Shown here: positions 39,745-49,075 of the stretch, piece after piece
Position numbering within the stretch: position 1 is the first letter of the stretch
Layout of the letters: each line of letters starts with the position of its first letter
Assembly (NCBI GenBank): GCA_019454185.1
Contig: CP075368.1
Location: 310,001-374,000 of the forward strand
DNA: 64,000 nt
Direction of reading: 5' to 3'
Source: Phycisphaeraceae bacterium
GTDB lineage: Bacteria; Planctomycetota; Phycisphaerae; Phycisphaerales; UBA1924
Position numbers and translations under genes: made by a program
Notes under the pieces: model-generated
Told to the model about the DNA's origin: nothing
Database searches by the model: none
Seen by the model: the letters and a program-made list of their open reading frames with translations, nothing else

Positions 39745-40743
39745 TCACTCCTTCTCAAACGCCTTATCAAACGCCAACCCGCTCGGCGAAAAATCCATCC
39801 CCCGCACGAACTCCACCGCCTCGCTCGCCCCGTGCACGCGGTCCATCCCGCAGTCCTCCCACTCCACCGACAGCGGACCCGTGTACCGCGCGCGATTCAG
39901 AGCCCGCGTGATCTCCTCAAAGTCCACCTCGCCCCGTCCCGGCGACCGGAAATCCCACCCGCGCCGGTGATCGCCGAACGACAGATGCGACGCCAGGATC
40001 GACGTCTCCCCGTCCAGCGTCCGTATCGCATCCTTCACATGCACGTGATAGATCCGATCTTGGAACGCATCGATGAACTTCACCGGATCAATCCCCTGCC
40101 ACACCAGGTGCGATGGATCAAAGTTGAAGCCGAACGCCGCCCGCCCCTTCACCGCTTCCACCGCCCGGCGCGCCGTGTGGATGTCGTACGCGATCTCCGT
40201 CGGGTGCACCTCCAGCCCGAACCGCACGCCCGCGCGATCAAACTCATCCAGGATCGGGTTCCACCGATCCGCAAAGTCCTTGAACCCCGCGTCGATCTCC
40301 GGCTGCCCCGTCGGCGGGAAAAAGTACAACTTGTGCCACACCGACGACCCCGTAAACCCGTTCACCACCTTCACGCCCAGCTTCGCGGCCGCGTGCGCCG
40401 TCTTCTTCATCTCCTCCGCCGCACGCTGACGCACACCCTCCGGCTTCCCATCCCCCCACACCCTCGGCGGCAGAATCAACTTGTGCCGCTCGTCGATCGG
40501 ATCACACACGGCCTGCCCCACAAGGTGATTGCTGATCGCAAAGCACGTCAAACCGTGCTTCTCCAAAATGTCCCATCTCCCGCGGCAATACCCATCCTCC
40601 GACACCGCCCTCTCCACATCAAAGTGGTCCCCCCAGCACGCCAGCTCCAGCCCGTCATACCCCATCTCCGCCGCCAGCGCGGCCATCTCTTCCAGTTTCA
40701 GATCGGCCCACTGGCCGGTGAACAGCGTGACGGGTCGAGGCAT
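39745..40743 (-). CDS. Sugar phosphate isomerase/epimerase (xylose isomerase-like TIM barrel)
   Basis: The 332-residue product is an AP-endonuclease-2/xylose-isomerase-like barrel: [76 protein letters not shown] and IYHVHVKDA, which supply the metal-binding Glu/Asp/His set. Such enzymes act on keto-sugars or inositol-type substrates, often with Gfo/Idh/MocA dehydrogenases as here. AAGGAG lies upstream of the ATG. It is a single gene 61 nt upstream of vapB on the same strand. Confidence 0.9.
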   Translation of the reverse strand: MPRPVTLFTGQWADLKLEEMAALAAEMGYDGLELACWGDHFDVERAVSEDGYCRGRWDILEKHGLTCFAISNHLVGQAVCDPIDERHKLILPPRVWGDGKPEGVRQRAAEEMKKTAHAAAKLGVKVVNGFTGSSVWHKLYFFPPTGQPEIDAGFKDFADRWNPILDEFDRAGVRFGLEVHPTEIAYDIHTARRAVEAVKGRAAFGFNFDPSHLVWQGIDPVKFIDAFQDRIYHVHVKDAIRTLDGETSILASHLSFGDHRRGWDFRSPGRGEVDFEEITRALNRARYTGPLSVEWEDCGMDRVHGASEAVEFVRGMDFSPSGLAFDKAFEKE

Positions 40744-40825
40744 CGAACGGCTCCTTAGTCAAGAACTGGGGGGAAGTGGGGGATGCCATGGTAGTGGATC
40801 ACACCCCGCCTCGGGCAACACCCTT

Positions 40826-40880
40826 TGGTGGCACCGCTCTCCAGAGCGGTGTGGCTTTGTCCTCGTGCCCTGATGGCTCG
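40826..40880. repeat. Dispersed hairpin repeat (copy 1)
   Basis: CACCGCTCT (40832-40840) and AGAGCGGTG (40843-40851) form a near-perfect palindrome, followed by TCCTCGTGCC and GATGGC. The same succession (CCAGAGCGGTG, TCCTCGTGCC, GATGGC) recurs at 62950-62994. It lies in the 309-nt gene-free stretch 40744-41052, which otherwise holds only the candidate promoter at 40945. Confidence 0.65.
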
Positions 40881-40944
40881 GCTCAAGGCCGAATCTTTCG
40901 CTATCGATTCCTCACACACCCGAGATGGTGGGAAACCAGGGTGC

Positions 40945-40973
40945 TTTACGCGGCGCAAAGAGGTCTTTACACT
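40945..40973 (+). promoter_or_regulatory. Candidate promoter of the MFS transporter gene
   Basis: TTTACG (40945-40950), 17-nt spacer, TACACT (40968-40973). It would give a leader of about 73 nt to the ATG at 41053. No other better promoter was seen in the gap. Confidence 0.45.
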
Positions 40974-41052
40974 CGGTCCCCACCAAAGCACCCCCCGGCG
41001 CACGGCAGCAAGGCCCGCCAGCGCAGAGCGAGACCCCAGCGAGACCTACCCG

Positions 41053-42399
41053 ATGAACATCCCCCCGGCCCCCGGCTTCCCCCCACCCGCAGCCCAAGGC
41101 GCGATCGGCGCCCGCCTCTCCGTCATGATGTTCCTTCAGTTCTTTGTCTGGGGTGCCTGGTATGTCTCGCAGACGGGCTTCATGCTCGACAAGGGGATGG
41201 GAGGCCTGATTTCCTGGGCATACACCGTCGGACCGATCGCGGCAATCGTCTCGCCCTTCTTCCTCGGCATGATCGCCGACAAGTTCTTCCCGACGCAGCG
41301 AGTCCTCGCCGCGCTCCACGTTCTCGGTGGCGTCGTCATGCTGCTGGTGCCCCAGTCCGCCGCGGCCTTCGTCGATTCCAAGACCTCGGGAGCCGCCTAC
41401 CTCCAGCCCTACATCCTGCTGCTCCTCCTTCACATGCTCTGCTACATGCCGACGCTCGGCCTCACAACAAGTCTTGCGCTCACGCACATGACCAAGCCCG
41501 AGCGCCAGTTCCCCATGATCCGCGTCTGGGGCACAATTGGCTGGATCGTCGGAAACATCGTCGTGGGCGGCAATCTGAAGACGTGGGGGCTTGATGTCGA
41601 GTGGATTGCCAGCGGCGACAAGTCGCCGATGCAGTTCTACGTCACCGGCGCCGCCGGCATCCTGCTCGGAATCTTCAGTCTCTCATTGCCCCACACACCG
41701 CCGCCGCTCAAGGGCACAAAGTCGTCCGTCCGCCAGATCCTCGGGCTCGATGCCTTGGCGCTCTTCGCCAAGCCGTCGTACCTCGTCTTCCTGATCGCGT
41801 CGTTCCTGCTCTGCATCCCGCTCGCGGGGTACTACAACCAGGCCCGCAACTTCGTTGAGGCCACGGGCTTCACCAACGCGACGATGACGATGTCGTACGG
41901 CCAGATGTCAGAGATCTTCTTCATGCTCATCATGCCGCTCTGCTTCGCCCGCCTCGGCGCAAAGTGGATGCTCGCCGTCGGCATGCTCGCGTGGGTCGTC
42001 CGCTATGGGCTGTTCGCCGGTGCGTGGGGCGGCGCGGGCTCCGACGACGTTAAGTGGATGGTCCTCGGCGGCATCCTCCTCCACGGCATCTGCTACGACT
42101 TCTTCTTTGTGACCGGAATGGTCTTCGTCGAGAAGTCGGCGCCGCCACACATCCGAGGCCAGGCCCAAGGATTTCTCGTCCTTCTCACGCAGGGCCTCGG
42201 CATGCTGATCGGTGCGCAGGCGTTCGGCTGGCTCGTGAACAAGCACACGTCGGTCGTCGGACAGGGCACGCCCGAGCAAGCAACCATTGTCGCATGGGAC
42301 AAGATCTGGATGGCGCCATGCATCATGGCCGCCGTAATTCTCGTGGCCTTTGTTGTGCTCTTCCGTCCGTCGAAAGCGACAACCACAGAGCACGCGTAG
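41053..42399 (+). CDS. MFS transporter, nucleoside:H+ symporter-like
   Basis: The 448-residue polytopic protein has about 12 helices and the NupG/XapB-like start [22 protein letters not shown], followed by [38 protein letters not shown] and a C-terminal half with [25 protein letters not shown]. It probably imports nucleosides or sugars driven by protons; planctomycete members are often near sugar-catabolic genes as here. The ATG at 41053 starts a Pro-rich cytoplasmic tail. It converges with the next epimerase gene, with 10 nt between stops. Confidence 0.88.
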   Translation: MNIPPAPGFPPPAAQGAIGARLSVMMFLQFFVWGAWYVSQTGFMLDKGMGGLISWAYTVGPIAAIVSPFFLGMIADKFFPTQRVLAALHVLGGVVMLLVPQSAAAFVDSKTSGAAYLQPYILLLLLHMLCYMPTLGLTTSLALTHMTKPERQFPMIRVWGTIGWIVGNIVVGGNLKTWGLDVEWIASGDKSPMQFYVTGAAGILLGIFSLSLPHTPPPLKGTKSSVRQILGLDALALFAKPSYLVFLIASFLLCIPLAGYYNQARNFVEATGFTNATMTMSYGQMSEIFFMLIMPLCFARLGAKWMLAVGMLAWVVRYGLFAGAWGGAGSDDVKWMVLGGILLHGICYDFFFVTGMVFVEKSAPPHIRGQAQGFLVLLTQGLGMLIGAQAFGWLVNKHTSVVGQGTPEQATIVAWDKIWMAPCIMAAVILVAFVVLFRPSKATTTEHA

Positions 42400-42409
42400 C
42401 TGCCGGACC

Positions 42410-43285
42410 TCACCGCATAAGTCGCTCAATCATCTCCCGCGCCCCCACAATGTCCTTCACGCGCTGATCGCCCCCCTCGCGCTCGATCACCAGATCGATC
42501 GTCCGCGCCCTTCCCGAAGCATCGGTCAGCCCGCGCACGATCTCGACAAACGCGGCCCAGTCCACCGCCCCCGTGCCCCCCGCGACCTCCTCGCCCCACG
42601 TCCCAGGCACCTTCGTCGGCTTCGCATCCTTGATGTGAACCTGCCGGATCCACGGCTCAAGGGCCTTCATTGCCGCGATCGGCTCACCCTTCCCATACAG
42701 GATCATGTTCGCCGGGTCAAAGTTCACACCCAGGTCCGGCCGGTTGATCTCTTCAAGCACGCCGATCAGCGTCTGCGCTGTCTCCTGCCCCGTCTCGAGC
42801 GCGACCTCGGCGCCCACCGCCGCGAAGCAATCCGCAATCGCATTGATCCGGTCAACCAGCACCCGCCGCTCCGGGTCGTTCGTCGACCCCGGCAGATACC
42901 CCGCGTGGAACGTCACCAGTTTCAGCCCCAGCCGCTTCGCGATCGCGGCATTCTCTCTCGCGGCAATCAGATTGTCCGCCCACGTCGAATCCAGACGCAC
43001 ACCCCCCGTGTGCTCGATCGTCTCCAGCGAGGTGTAATCCTCGCCCTTACACGCCATCATCCCGGAGACAACCCCGACCCCGGCCTCCGACAGCGCCGCA
43101 AGCGTCTCCTCAAGTCCCCAGTTGGCGGCTTGTACCCCATCTGGTCCATGAATCTCGCCCCCTCGACGCAGGGGGTCCAGCGCAAGCTGAACGTGCGAGA
43201 TCCCGCACGACGTGGCGAGCATTGCGAGTTCCGCGCCGGACTTGGCCCGCAGGGACCACGAACACACTGCGACTCTTCCAATCAT
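42410..43285 (-). CDS. Sugar phosphate isomerase/epimerase (TIM barrel)
   Basis: The 291-residue barrel shows VCSWSLRAKSGAELAMLA, ISHVQLALDPLR, KLVTFHAGYLPGS, VALETGQETAQTL (metal-binding Glu), LGVNFDPANMILYGKG and IRQVHIKDAKPT. It is a second xylose-isomerase-like enzyme distinct from that at 39745. GGAGG is six nt from the ATG. It is divergent from the Tat-exported oxidoreductase gene at 43491 with about 200 nt between. Confidence 0.88.
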   Translation of the reverse strand: MIGRVAVCSWSLRAKSGAELAMLATSCGISHVQLALDPLRRGGEIHGPDGVQAANWGLEETLAALSEAGVGVVSGMMACKGEDYTSLETIEHTGGVRLDSTWADNLIAARENAAIAKRLGLKLVTFHAGYLPGSTNDPERRVLVDRINAIADCFAAVGAEVALETGQETAQTLIGVLEEINRPDLGVNFDPANMILYGKGEPIAAMKALEPWIRQVHIKDAKPTKVPGTWGEEVAGGTGAVDWAAFVEIVRGLTDASGRARTIDLVIEREGGDQRVKDIVGAREMIERLMR

Positions 43286-43363
43286 CGGGGCCTCCGCGCC
43301 ATCGTCTGCTGTCGAATAGGGGTGGTCTTCATCGGCAATCCGTCACGGAATCGGCCAAGCCAC

Positions 43364-43391
43364 TTGCAGCGTTCTCTATCTGCTGTATGCT
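43364..43391 (+). promoter_or_regulatory. Candidate promoter of the Tat-exported oxidoreductase gene
   Basis: TTGCAG (43364-43369), 16-nt spacer, TATGCT (43386-43391), about 100 nt before the ATG at 43491. Position in a divergent intergenic region supports it. Confidence 0.45.
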
Positions 43392-43490
43392 GATAGGGCA
43401 GCGGGATCCTGACGGATTCCGCACTTTTCACGTCAATGCGAGCACCCACGGCTCGCAGCGTGGTATACGGCTAGGGACGAAGGAGTGATC

Positions 43491-44828
43491 ATGCGCGGCT
43501 CGAACTCTCATCTCAACGGTGCCGGCAATACCCGGCGCGACTTTCTCGTCAAGACCGCTGCTCTCGCGGGTGCGGGCGCGCTGCTCGCAGGTGCCGCGAA
43601 GAAGCCATCTGTCTACGCCCCGTCATCCTCGATCAAGGCCGCCAAGCGCGTCCCCGTTCCCGACGGCCAGCCGATCCGCCTCGGCGTGATCGGCACGGGC
43701 GGCATGGGCACCGGCCACTGCGATGCGATCATCAAACTCTCAAAGGACGGACGCACCAACGTTCAGATCGTCGCCGTCTGCGATGTCTGCGACTCGCACA
43801 TGGCCAGAGCCAAGAAGCTCTGCGAAGAGAAGCAGCCGGGCGTCAAGGTCGATACCTACCGCAAGCACGAGGATCTCCTCGCCCGAGAGGACATCCACGC
43901 AGTGCTCATCGCAAGCCCCGAGCACTGGCACGCGCAGCACGCCATCGACGCCATCACCGCAGGCAAAGACGTCTACCTCGAAAAGCCCATGACACTCCGC
44001 CTCGATGAGGCGCTCGCCCTCCGCGAATACTCCCTCAAGCACCCCGACGTCATCCTCCAGATCGGCACGCAGATGATGCAGCTCCCGCGCTACCACGAAG
44101 CCAGGAAGCTCATCCGCTCCGGCGAGATCGGACACCCCACCCTCGCGCAGACCAGCTACTGCCGCTCCTCCAAGGACGGCGAGTGGAACTACTACGGCAT
44201 CGACAAGAACTGGAAGCCCGGCGAAAATCTCGACTGGGACCGCTGGTGCGGCCCGCTCGGCTCACGCGAGTGGGATCCCAAGATCTTCGCACGCTGGCGC
44301 CGCTACCGCGACTTCTCCACAGGCATCATCGGCGACCTCCTCGTCCACGTCGTCACGCCCCTCCTCCTCGCGCTCGACTCCCCGTGGCCCACACGCGTCG
44401 TCGCAAGTGGATCACACATCATCGACAAGGCCATGGAGAACCACGATCTCACCAATCTCGTCATCACCATGGAGAACGGCACACAGATGATCGTCGCCGG
44501 CTCCACCTGCAACGAGGTCGGACTCGAAACCATGATCCGCGGCTACAAAGCCAACCTCTACCTCGGCAGCGTCAACTGCCAGGTCCGCCCGGAGCGACTC
44601 TTCGTCGATGAGGTCGAGGGCAGAACGATCGAATGCGAGAACATCGGCAACGACCAGGATGTCCATCGCGTCGCCTTCTTCGACTGTGTCCGCACCAGGA
44701 ACGAGCCCCCCGCGGGCGTCGATCTCTCAACCAAGGTGATGGTCATCGTTGACCTCGCCACCCGTTCCATGTGGGAGGGCAAGGCCTTCTCGTTCGATCC
44801 CAAGACGATGACGGCCTCGCCGGCGTGA
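43491..44828 (+). CDS. Tat-exported Gfo/Idh/MocA-family oxidoreductase
   Basis: The 445-residue product has a Tat signal (NTRRDFLVKTAALAGAGALLAG, two Arg near residue 16). The Rossmann site is IRLGVIGTGGMGTGHCDAII, then VLIASPEHWHAQHAIDAITA, YLEKPMTLRLDEAL (E-K-P motif) and a C-terminal domain with WDRWCGPLGSREWDP and IGDLLVHVVTPLL. It matches exported oxidoreductases abundant in planctomycetes, proposed to act on sugars outside the cytoplasm. AAGGAG lies 5 nt before the ATG at 43491. The next gene (ApbE) follows 7 nt later. Confidence 0.92.
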   Translation: MRGSNSHLNGAGNTRRDFLVKTAALAGAGALLAGAAKKPSVYAPSSSIKAAKRVPVPDGQPIRLGVIGTGGMGTGHCDAIIKLSKDGRTNVQIVAVCDVCDSHMARAKKLCEEKQPGVKVDTYRKHEDLLAREDIHAVLIASPEHWHAQHAIDAITAGKDVYLEKPMTLRLDEALALREYSLKHPDVILQIGTQMMQLPRYHEARKLIRSGEIGHPTLAQTSYCRSSKDGEWNYYGIDKNWKPGENLDWDRWCGPLGSREWDPKIFARWRRYRDFSTGIIGDLLVHVVTPLLLALDSPWPTRVVASGSHIIDKAMENHDLTNLVITMENGTQMIVAGSTCNEVGLETMIRGYKANLYLGSVNCQVRPERLFVDEVEGRTIECENIGNDQDVHRVAFFDCVRTRNEPPAGVDLSTKVMVIVDLATRSMWEGKAFSFDPKTMTASPA

Positions 44829-44835
44829 TGGTGAC

Positions 44836-45858
44836 ATGATCCACAGGGCGGCGTGCTTCGCGATGGGGACTCGTTTCGAGCTCGTGCTCGACGACGATGA
44901 TCCCTCGCGCCTCGGGCCGATCGCAGACCACGTCCTCGAAGAGATCACCCACTGGCACAACCGGCTCTCCCTCTTCAGGCGAGACTCATTTCTTTCCTAT
45001 ATCAACGCTAACGCATTGAACGCCGCGATCCCTCTCGAACCGGAACTCTTCGAACTCTTCTCGATCTGCCGCGAGGTGCACCGCAATTCAGACGGTGCCT
45101 TCGATCCCGCCATCGCCCCGCTCATGACAGCCCTCGGGCTGCACGACGGCGCAATACTCCCGGCCGACGACCAATCCGGCGATCACGCAACCCACGGTGA
45201 TCCCGCGTGGGGCCAGTCGCTCGGGCCACGCGGCATGGCCGCCGTCGAACTCGACTGCGACCGCCGCACAATCAGGTTCCACTCCCCCGGCGTCGTCCTC
45301 GACCTCGGAGCCATCGCCAAGGGCTTCGCCATCGACATGGCCGCGTCACATCTGCGAGAGTTCGGTATCGAGCGAGCCCTCGTCCACGGCGGAACCAGCA
45401 GCATCGTCGCCATCGGCTCCCCCCCGGAAGCCGATGGGTGGCGCATCGCCATGGGATCAGATGCAGACTCGCCCGTCATCACGCTCTGTGATGGTGCCCT
45501 CTCCTTCTCGTCCCCGTCAGGACGCTCCGTCGAAACACCCGACGGATCACGCCGCACCACCCACATCATCGATCCACGCGTCGGCGCGCCCGCCGATCAG
45601 GGCGTCTTCGCCGCCGCCGTTGCGTCGGCGCTCACGGGCAACGCGGTCGATCCCTGGCCCGCGGCACGCTGCGAGGCGTGGTCCACCGCTCTCGTCGTCC
45701 TCGGCTCACGCCCCGAGAGCATGCCCGAAACCCTCACGAGCGCGATGGCACGCGGCTCCAATCCCCCTCGCCAATGGTCGATTGTCGGACCTCACCGTCC
45801 GTACATTACACACACAATTCCGCCGGGCCCCTCGGTCTCACAGGGCTCGCGCTGCTAG
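44836..45858 (+). CDS. apbE: FAD:protein FMN transferase (ApbE family)
   Basis: The 340-residue product carries ApbE motifs: FAMGTRFELVL, DGAFDPAIAPLM, VVLDLGAIAKGFAIDMAA, ALVHGGTSSIVAIG and THIIDPRVGAP. ApbE attaches FMN to Thr/Ser in flavoproteins (for example Nqr/Rnf subunits) or has related Mg-FAD functions. No signal peptide is visible, unlike classical ApbE lipoproteins, so this copy may be cytoplasmic. It begins 7 nt after the exported oxidoreductase and ends 9 nt before another, so the three are probably one transcript. Confidence 0.9.
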   Translation: MIHRAACFAMGTRFELVLDDDDPSRLGPIADHVLEEITHWHNRLSLFRRDSFLSYINANALNAAIPLEPELFELFSICREVHRNSDGAFDPAIAPLMTALGLHDGAILPADDQSGDHATHGDPAWGQSLGPRGMAAVELDCDRRTIRFHSPGVVLDLGAIAKGFAIDMAASHLREFGIERALVHGGTSSIVAIGSPPEADGWRIAMGSDADSPVITLCDGALSFSSPSGRSVETPDGSRRTTHIIDPRVGAPADQGVFAAAVASALTGNAVDPWPAARCEAWSTALVVLGSRPESMPETLTSAMARGSNPPRQWSIVGPHRPYITHTIPPGPSVSQGSRC

Positions 45859-45867
45859 GAGCGTTCG

Positions 45868-47139
45868 ATGTTGGGAACCGACTTTGCACATCTCTCCGGC
45901 GGCTCGCCCTCCAACGGCCGTCGCCAGTTCATCAAGACCGCCGGAGCAACCGGCGTCGCCATCCTCGCCCTCACCCCCGAGTGGTCGTTCGCTCGAGGGC
46001 TCGCGGCCGACCCGATCAACGTCGCCGTCATCGGCGCGGGCCGCCACGCCCGGGCGATCCTCGACGAGCTCTCCAAGTTCGAGAACGCAAAGGTCACCGC
46101 GATCTGCGACATCGTCCCCTCGCGCCTCTCCGCCGCGCTCCGCCGCGTGCAGGGCGCAACCGGCTACGCCGATCACAAAGACCTCCTCGCCAAGGCGACC
46201 GATGTCACCGTCGTCTTCGTCGTCACGCCGACACACACGCACAAAGAGATCTCGCTCGACGCCATCGCAGCAGGGAAGCACGTCTTCATCGAAGCACCCA
46301 TGGCCCACACGATCGAGGACTGCGCCGAGATCGCGCGGGCCGCACGCTCCTCGAGCAAGGTCGTCCACGTCGGCCTCTACGCCAGGTCAAACCCCATCTA
46401 CAAACTCGCCAGGACCTTCTTCCGCTCAGACTCGGTCCGCGACCTCGTGACCATGCGCGCCCAGAGCAACCGCAAGAACGAATGGCGCGTCCCCGTCAGC
46501 GATCCCAAAGACGATCGCGCCCTCAACTGGCGCCTCGACCCCGAGGTCTCCATCGGGCTCCCCGGCGAGTTCGGCTGCCATCAGGTCGATGTCTTCAACT
46601 GGTATCTCGGCAAGTATCCGGTCTCCGTCTCCGGCACCGGCTCCATCCGACTCCACAAGGATGGACGCAAGGTCCCCGACACCACACACGCGACATTCCT
46701 CTTCGAAGACGGTGCGCGGCTGGACTGGTCCGCAACCCTCGCAAACTCATACGAGGGCCAGTACGAGGTCCTCTACGGCACAAACGCCGCCATCAAACTC
46801 GCCTGGACCGCCGCGTGGATGTTCAAAGAAGCCGACGCCCCCACCCAGGGGTGGGAGGTCTACGCCAATCGCCAGCGCTTCCACAACGACGAGGGCATCA
46901 CCCTCATCGCCGATGCCACCAAACTCGCCTCACAGGGCAAACTGAAAGAAGGCGTCGGACTCCCCAACCCGCCCGTCTACTACGCAATCGGCGACTTCAT
47001 CGACGCCATCGCCAACGCAAAGCCCGCCGTCGTCTCCGCCGATGAAGGCCTCCGCGCAACCGCCATCTCAATCCTCGCAAACAAGGCGGTCCTCGACGGC
47101 TCTCGCATCGACATCTCGCCCGATTCTCTCAAAGTCTGA
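45868..47139 (+). CDS. Tat-exported Gfo/Idh/MocA-family oxidoreductase (second)
   Basis: The 423-residue product has a Tat signal (GRRQFIKTAGATGVAILA), Rossmann site INVAVIGAGRHARAILDEL, VVFVVTPTHTHKEISLDAIAAG, and HVFIEAPMAHTIEDCAEI. In the last motif the usual E-K-P is E-A-P, so the conserved catalytic Lys is replaced by Ala; catalysis may differ or be lost. The C-terminal domain has FGCHQVDVFNWYLGKYPVSV (His kept). AGGAG lies upstream of the ATG. It is probably co-transcribed with the ApbE and first oxidoreductase genes. Confidence 0.88.
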   Translation: MLGTDFAHLSGGSPSNGRRQFIKTAGATGVAILALTPEWSFARGLAADPINVAVIGAGRHARAILDELSKFENAKVTAICDIVPSRLSAALRRVQGATGYADHKDLLAKATDVTVVFVVTPTHTHKEISLDAIAAGKHVFIEAPMAHTIEDCAEIARAARSSSKVVHVGLYARSNPIYKLARTFFRSDSVRDLVTMRAQSNRKNEWRVPVSDPKDDRALNWRLDPEVSIGLPGEFGCHQVDVFNWYLGKYPVSVSGTGSIRLHKDGRKVPDTTHATFLFEDGARLDWSATLANSYEGQYEVLYGTNAAIKLAWTAAWMFKEADAPTQGWEVYANRQRFHNDEGITLIADATKLASQGKLKEGVGLPNPPVYYAIGDFIDAIANAKPAVVSADEGLRATAISILANKAVLDGSRIDISPDSLKV

Positions 47140-47220
47140 TCCCGATCGCCGGCACGCCCACCACCTCCGCACCCGAGCGTCATTCCAGCCGCTCGCTCTG
47201 CAAGCAGGAAACACCGCTCC

Positions 47221-47970
47221 ATGCAGTTCAGGCACCTTCCATTCATGGCGCGGCTCGGCCTCACGATGCTCATGCTCGTGCTGGTCGGCGGGCTCGCCGC
47301 TTCCGCCACGCATCTCATCTGGCACCACGAGAACCGCGACGATCAGAAGGGCGTCTCCTACGACGACATCGCCGGCGCATACCACGGCGTCACCGCCGAC
47401 GCCCCGCTCATGAGGGCCATGAAGGCCAATCACCCCCCCGAACTCCCCCAACAGGCCCGCAAGGTCCTCACAGATTGGCTCATCTCCGGGCGCATCAGCG
47501 AAGACTTCGACAACATCGACCTCGGCGACAACGCCCCCGATGCCATCATCGCCACCAACTGCATCTCCTGCCACAACCGAAACTCGGCCGACCCAGATGC
47601 CAGAAAGATCCCCCTCGAGTTCTTCGACGACGTGCGCCGTCTCGCCTTCGCCAAAAACATCAAGCCCACAGACATCAAGATCCTCGCCGCATCGACCCAC
47701 ACCCACGCCCTTGCCCTCGGCACGCTCTCGCTCGTCCTCGGCGTCTTCATGCTCGGGTCACGCTTCAGCAAGGGGCTCGGCTCCCTCCTGATCGGCGTCT
47801 CCGGCCTCTCGCTCCTCGTCGATCTCGGCGCATGGTGGCTGGCGCGCGACAACGAGATCTGGGTCAAGGCCATCCTCGTCGCCGGGCCGGCCTACGCCAT
47901 CTCGACAGGCCTCATGTGCCTGCTCTCAATCCTCGACCTCTGGCTCCCCGCGAAGAAGCAGTCCGAGTAA
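47221..47970 (+). CDS. Membrane-bound monohaem c-type cytochrome-like protein
   Basis: The 249-residue product has an N-terminal helix (ARLGLTMLMLVLVGGLAASA, about 10-29), a periplasmic domain with a CxxCH haem site (NCISCHNRN, Cys 114/117, His 118), and three further helices (about 163-181, 186-206 and 217-240). The haem-attachment motif predicts a covalently bound haem c facing outside. It could carry electrons from the exported oxidoreductases to the membrane; this is inferred from position. CAGGAAA precedes the ATG, and the gap from the previous gene is 81 nt. It converges with the epimerase gene, with 16 nt between stops. Confidence 0.75.
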   Translation: MQFRHLPFMARLGLTMLMLVLVGGLAASATHLIWHHENRDDQKGVSYDDIAGAYHGVTADAPLMRAMKANHPPELPQQARKVLTDWLISGRISEDFDNIDLGDNAPDAIIATNCISCHNRNSADPDARKIPLEFFDDVRRLAFAKNIKPTDIKILAASTHTHALALGTLSLVLGVFMLGSRFSKGLGSLLIGVSGLSLLVDLGAWWLARDNEIWVKAILVAGPAYAISTGLMCLLSILDLWLPAKKQSE

Positions 47971-47986
47971 GCCGAGCGAAACCCGC

Positions 47987-48928
47987 TCACTTCTCTGTCG
48001 CGATCAGGTCCAGCAGCGCCTTGGTGAGACGGATCCCCTCCGGCTCCGAGTGCTTGTCACCCTCGTACTCGATCCCGACGTAACCCGTGTACCCCGAGTC
48101 GCGCACGATCTTCATCATCCGGCGGTAGTTCGTCCGGACCTCGTTCCCGTCCGCGTCGAACTCGTGGCTCTTGGCCGAGACACCCTTCGCGTAAGGCATC
48201 AACTCCGATACACCCTTGTACCGGTCGTACCACGCCTCAGGATCGCTCGCTCGCGACCAGTCCAGACAGAAATTGCCGAAGTCCGGCAGCGTCCCGCAGC
48301 GCGGATGATCCACCATCTTCATCACGCCCGCCAGCCACTCCCCGTTGCTGCTCAGCGAGCCGTGGTTCTCAACAATCACGTTGAGCCCATACGGCTCCGC
48401 CAGGTCAACCAGAGCCCGCAGCCCATCCGCCGCGTGCCTCATCCGCTCGTCCCAAGGCGCATCACCGGCCGCGTTCACGCGGATCGAGTGGCACCCCAGA
48501 GCCGCCGCCGCCTCCAGCCACTTGCGATGATTCTCAACAGACTGTTTCCGCTTCGCCTCGTCCGAGTGCGCCAGCTCCCCCTCCCTGTCGCACATGATGA
48601 GCAGCGACTTGACGCCCTCGCCATCCGCCCGCTTCCGCATCTCGCCGATGTACGATGCATCCCGCGCCTTGTCGAAGAAGAACGCGTTCACATACTCCAC
48701 CGCCTCAATGCCGTAACTCTCACGCGCCGTTCGCGCAAAGTCGAGATTGTCCAGCTCCTTCGCGAACAACGCCCGATGCAGCGACCACTGCGCGAGCGAG
48801 ATCGGCAACACGCCCCCTCCGCGGCCCACTCCCAACGCCCGCCCGAACGGAGCAACCATCGCGAGCCCCACCCCGCCGATCGCAACCAGCGCATCACGCC
48901 GAGAAACCGCCTGCCTGCTGTGTGCCAT
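47987..48928 (-). CDS. Tat-exported sugar phosphate isomerase/epimerase (TIM barrel)
   Basis: The 313-residue product has a Tat signal ([20 protein letters not shown]) and a xylose-isomerase-like barrel: [75 protein letters not shown] and [16 protein letters not shown]. This is the third epimerase of the region and the only one exported. ATG at 48928 is about 10 nt after GGAG; ATG at 48937 is also possible. It is divergent from the gene at 49076. Confidence 0.88.
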   Translation of the reverse strand: MAHSRQAVSRRDALVAIGGVGLAMVAPFGRALGVGRGGGVLPISLAQWSLHRALFAKELDNLDFARTARESYGIEAVEYVNAFFFDKARDASYIGEMRKRADGEGVKSLLIMCDREGELAHSDEAKRKQSVENHRKWLEAAAALGCHSIRVNAAGDAPWDERMRHAADGLRALVDLAEPYGLNVIVENHGSLSSNGEWLAGVMKMVDHPRCGTLPDFGNFCLDWSRASDPEAWYDRYKGVSELMPYAKGVSAKSHEFDADGNEVRTNYRRMMKIVRDSGYTGYVGIEYEGDKHSEPEGIRLTKALLDLIATEK

Positions 48929-49075
48929 GCTCGCCATACTCCGTTCGCTCGACCTCGGTGACAATCCCGACACCCGTTTCCGTATCATGCTATCGAAGCC
49001 GCCTCAGGCACGCACCCCCTTCCCCACCGAGATCCACACCCGCAGACGCACACACCCGGTTAGACTGGAGCATTC

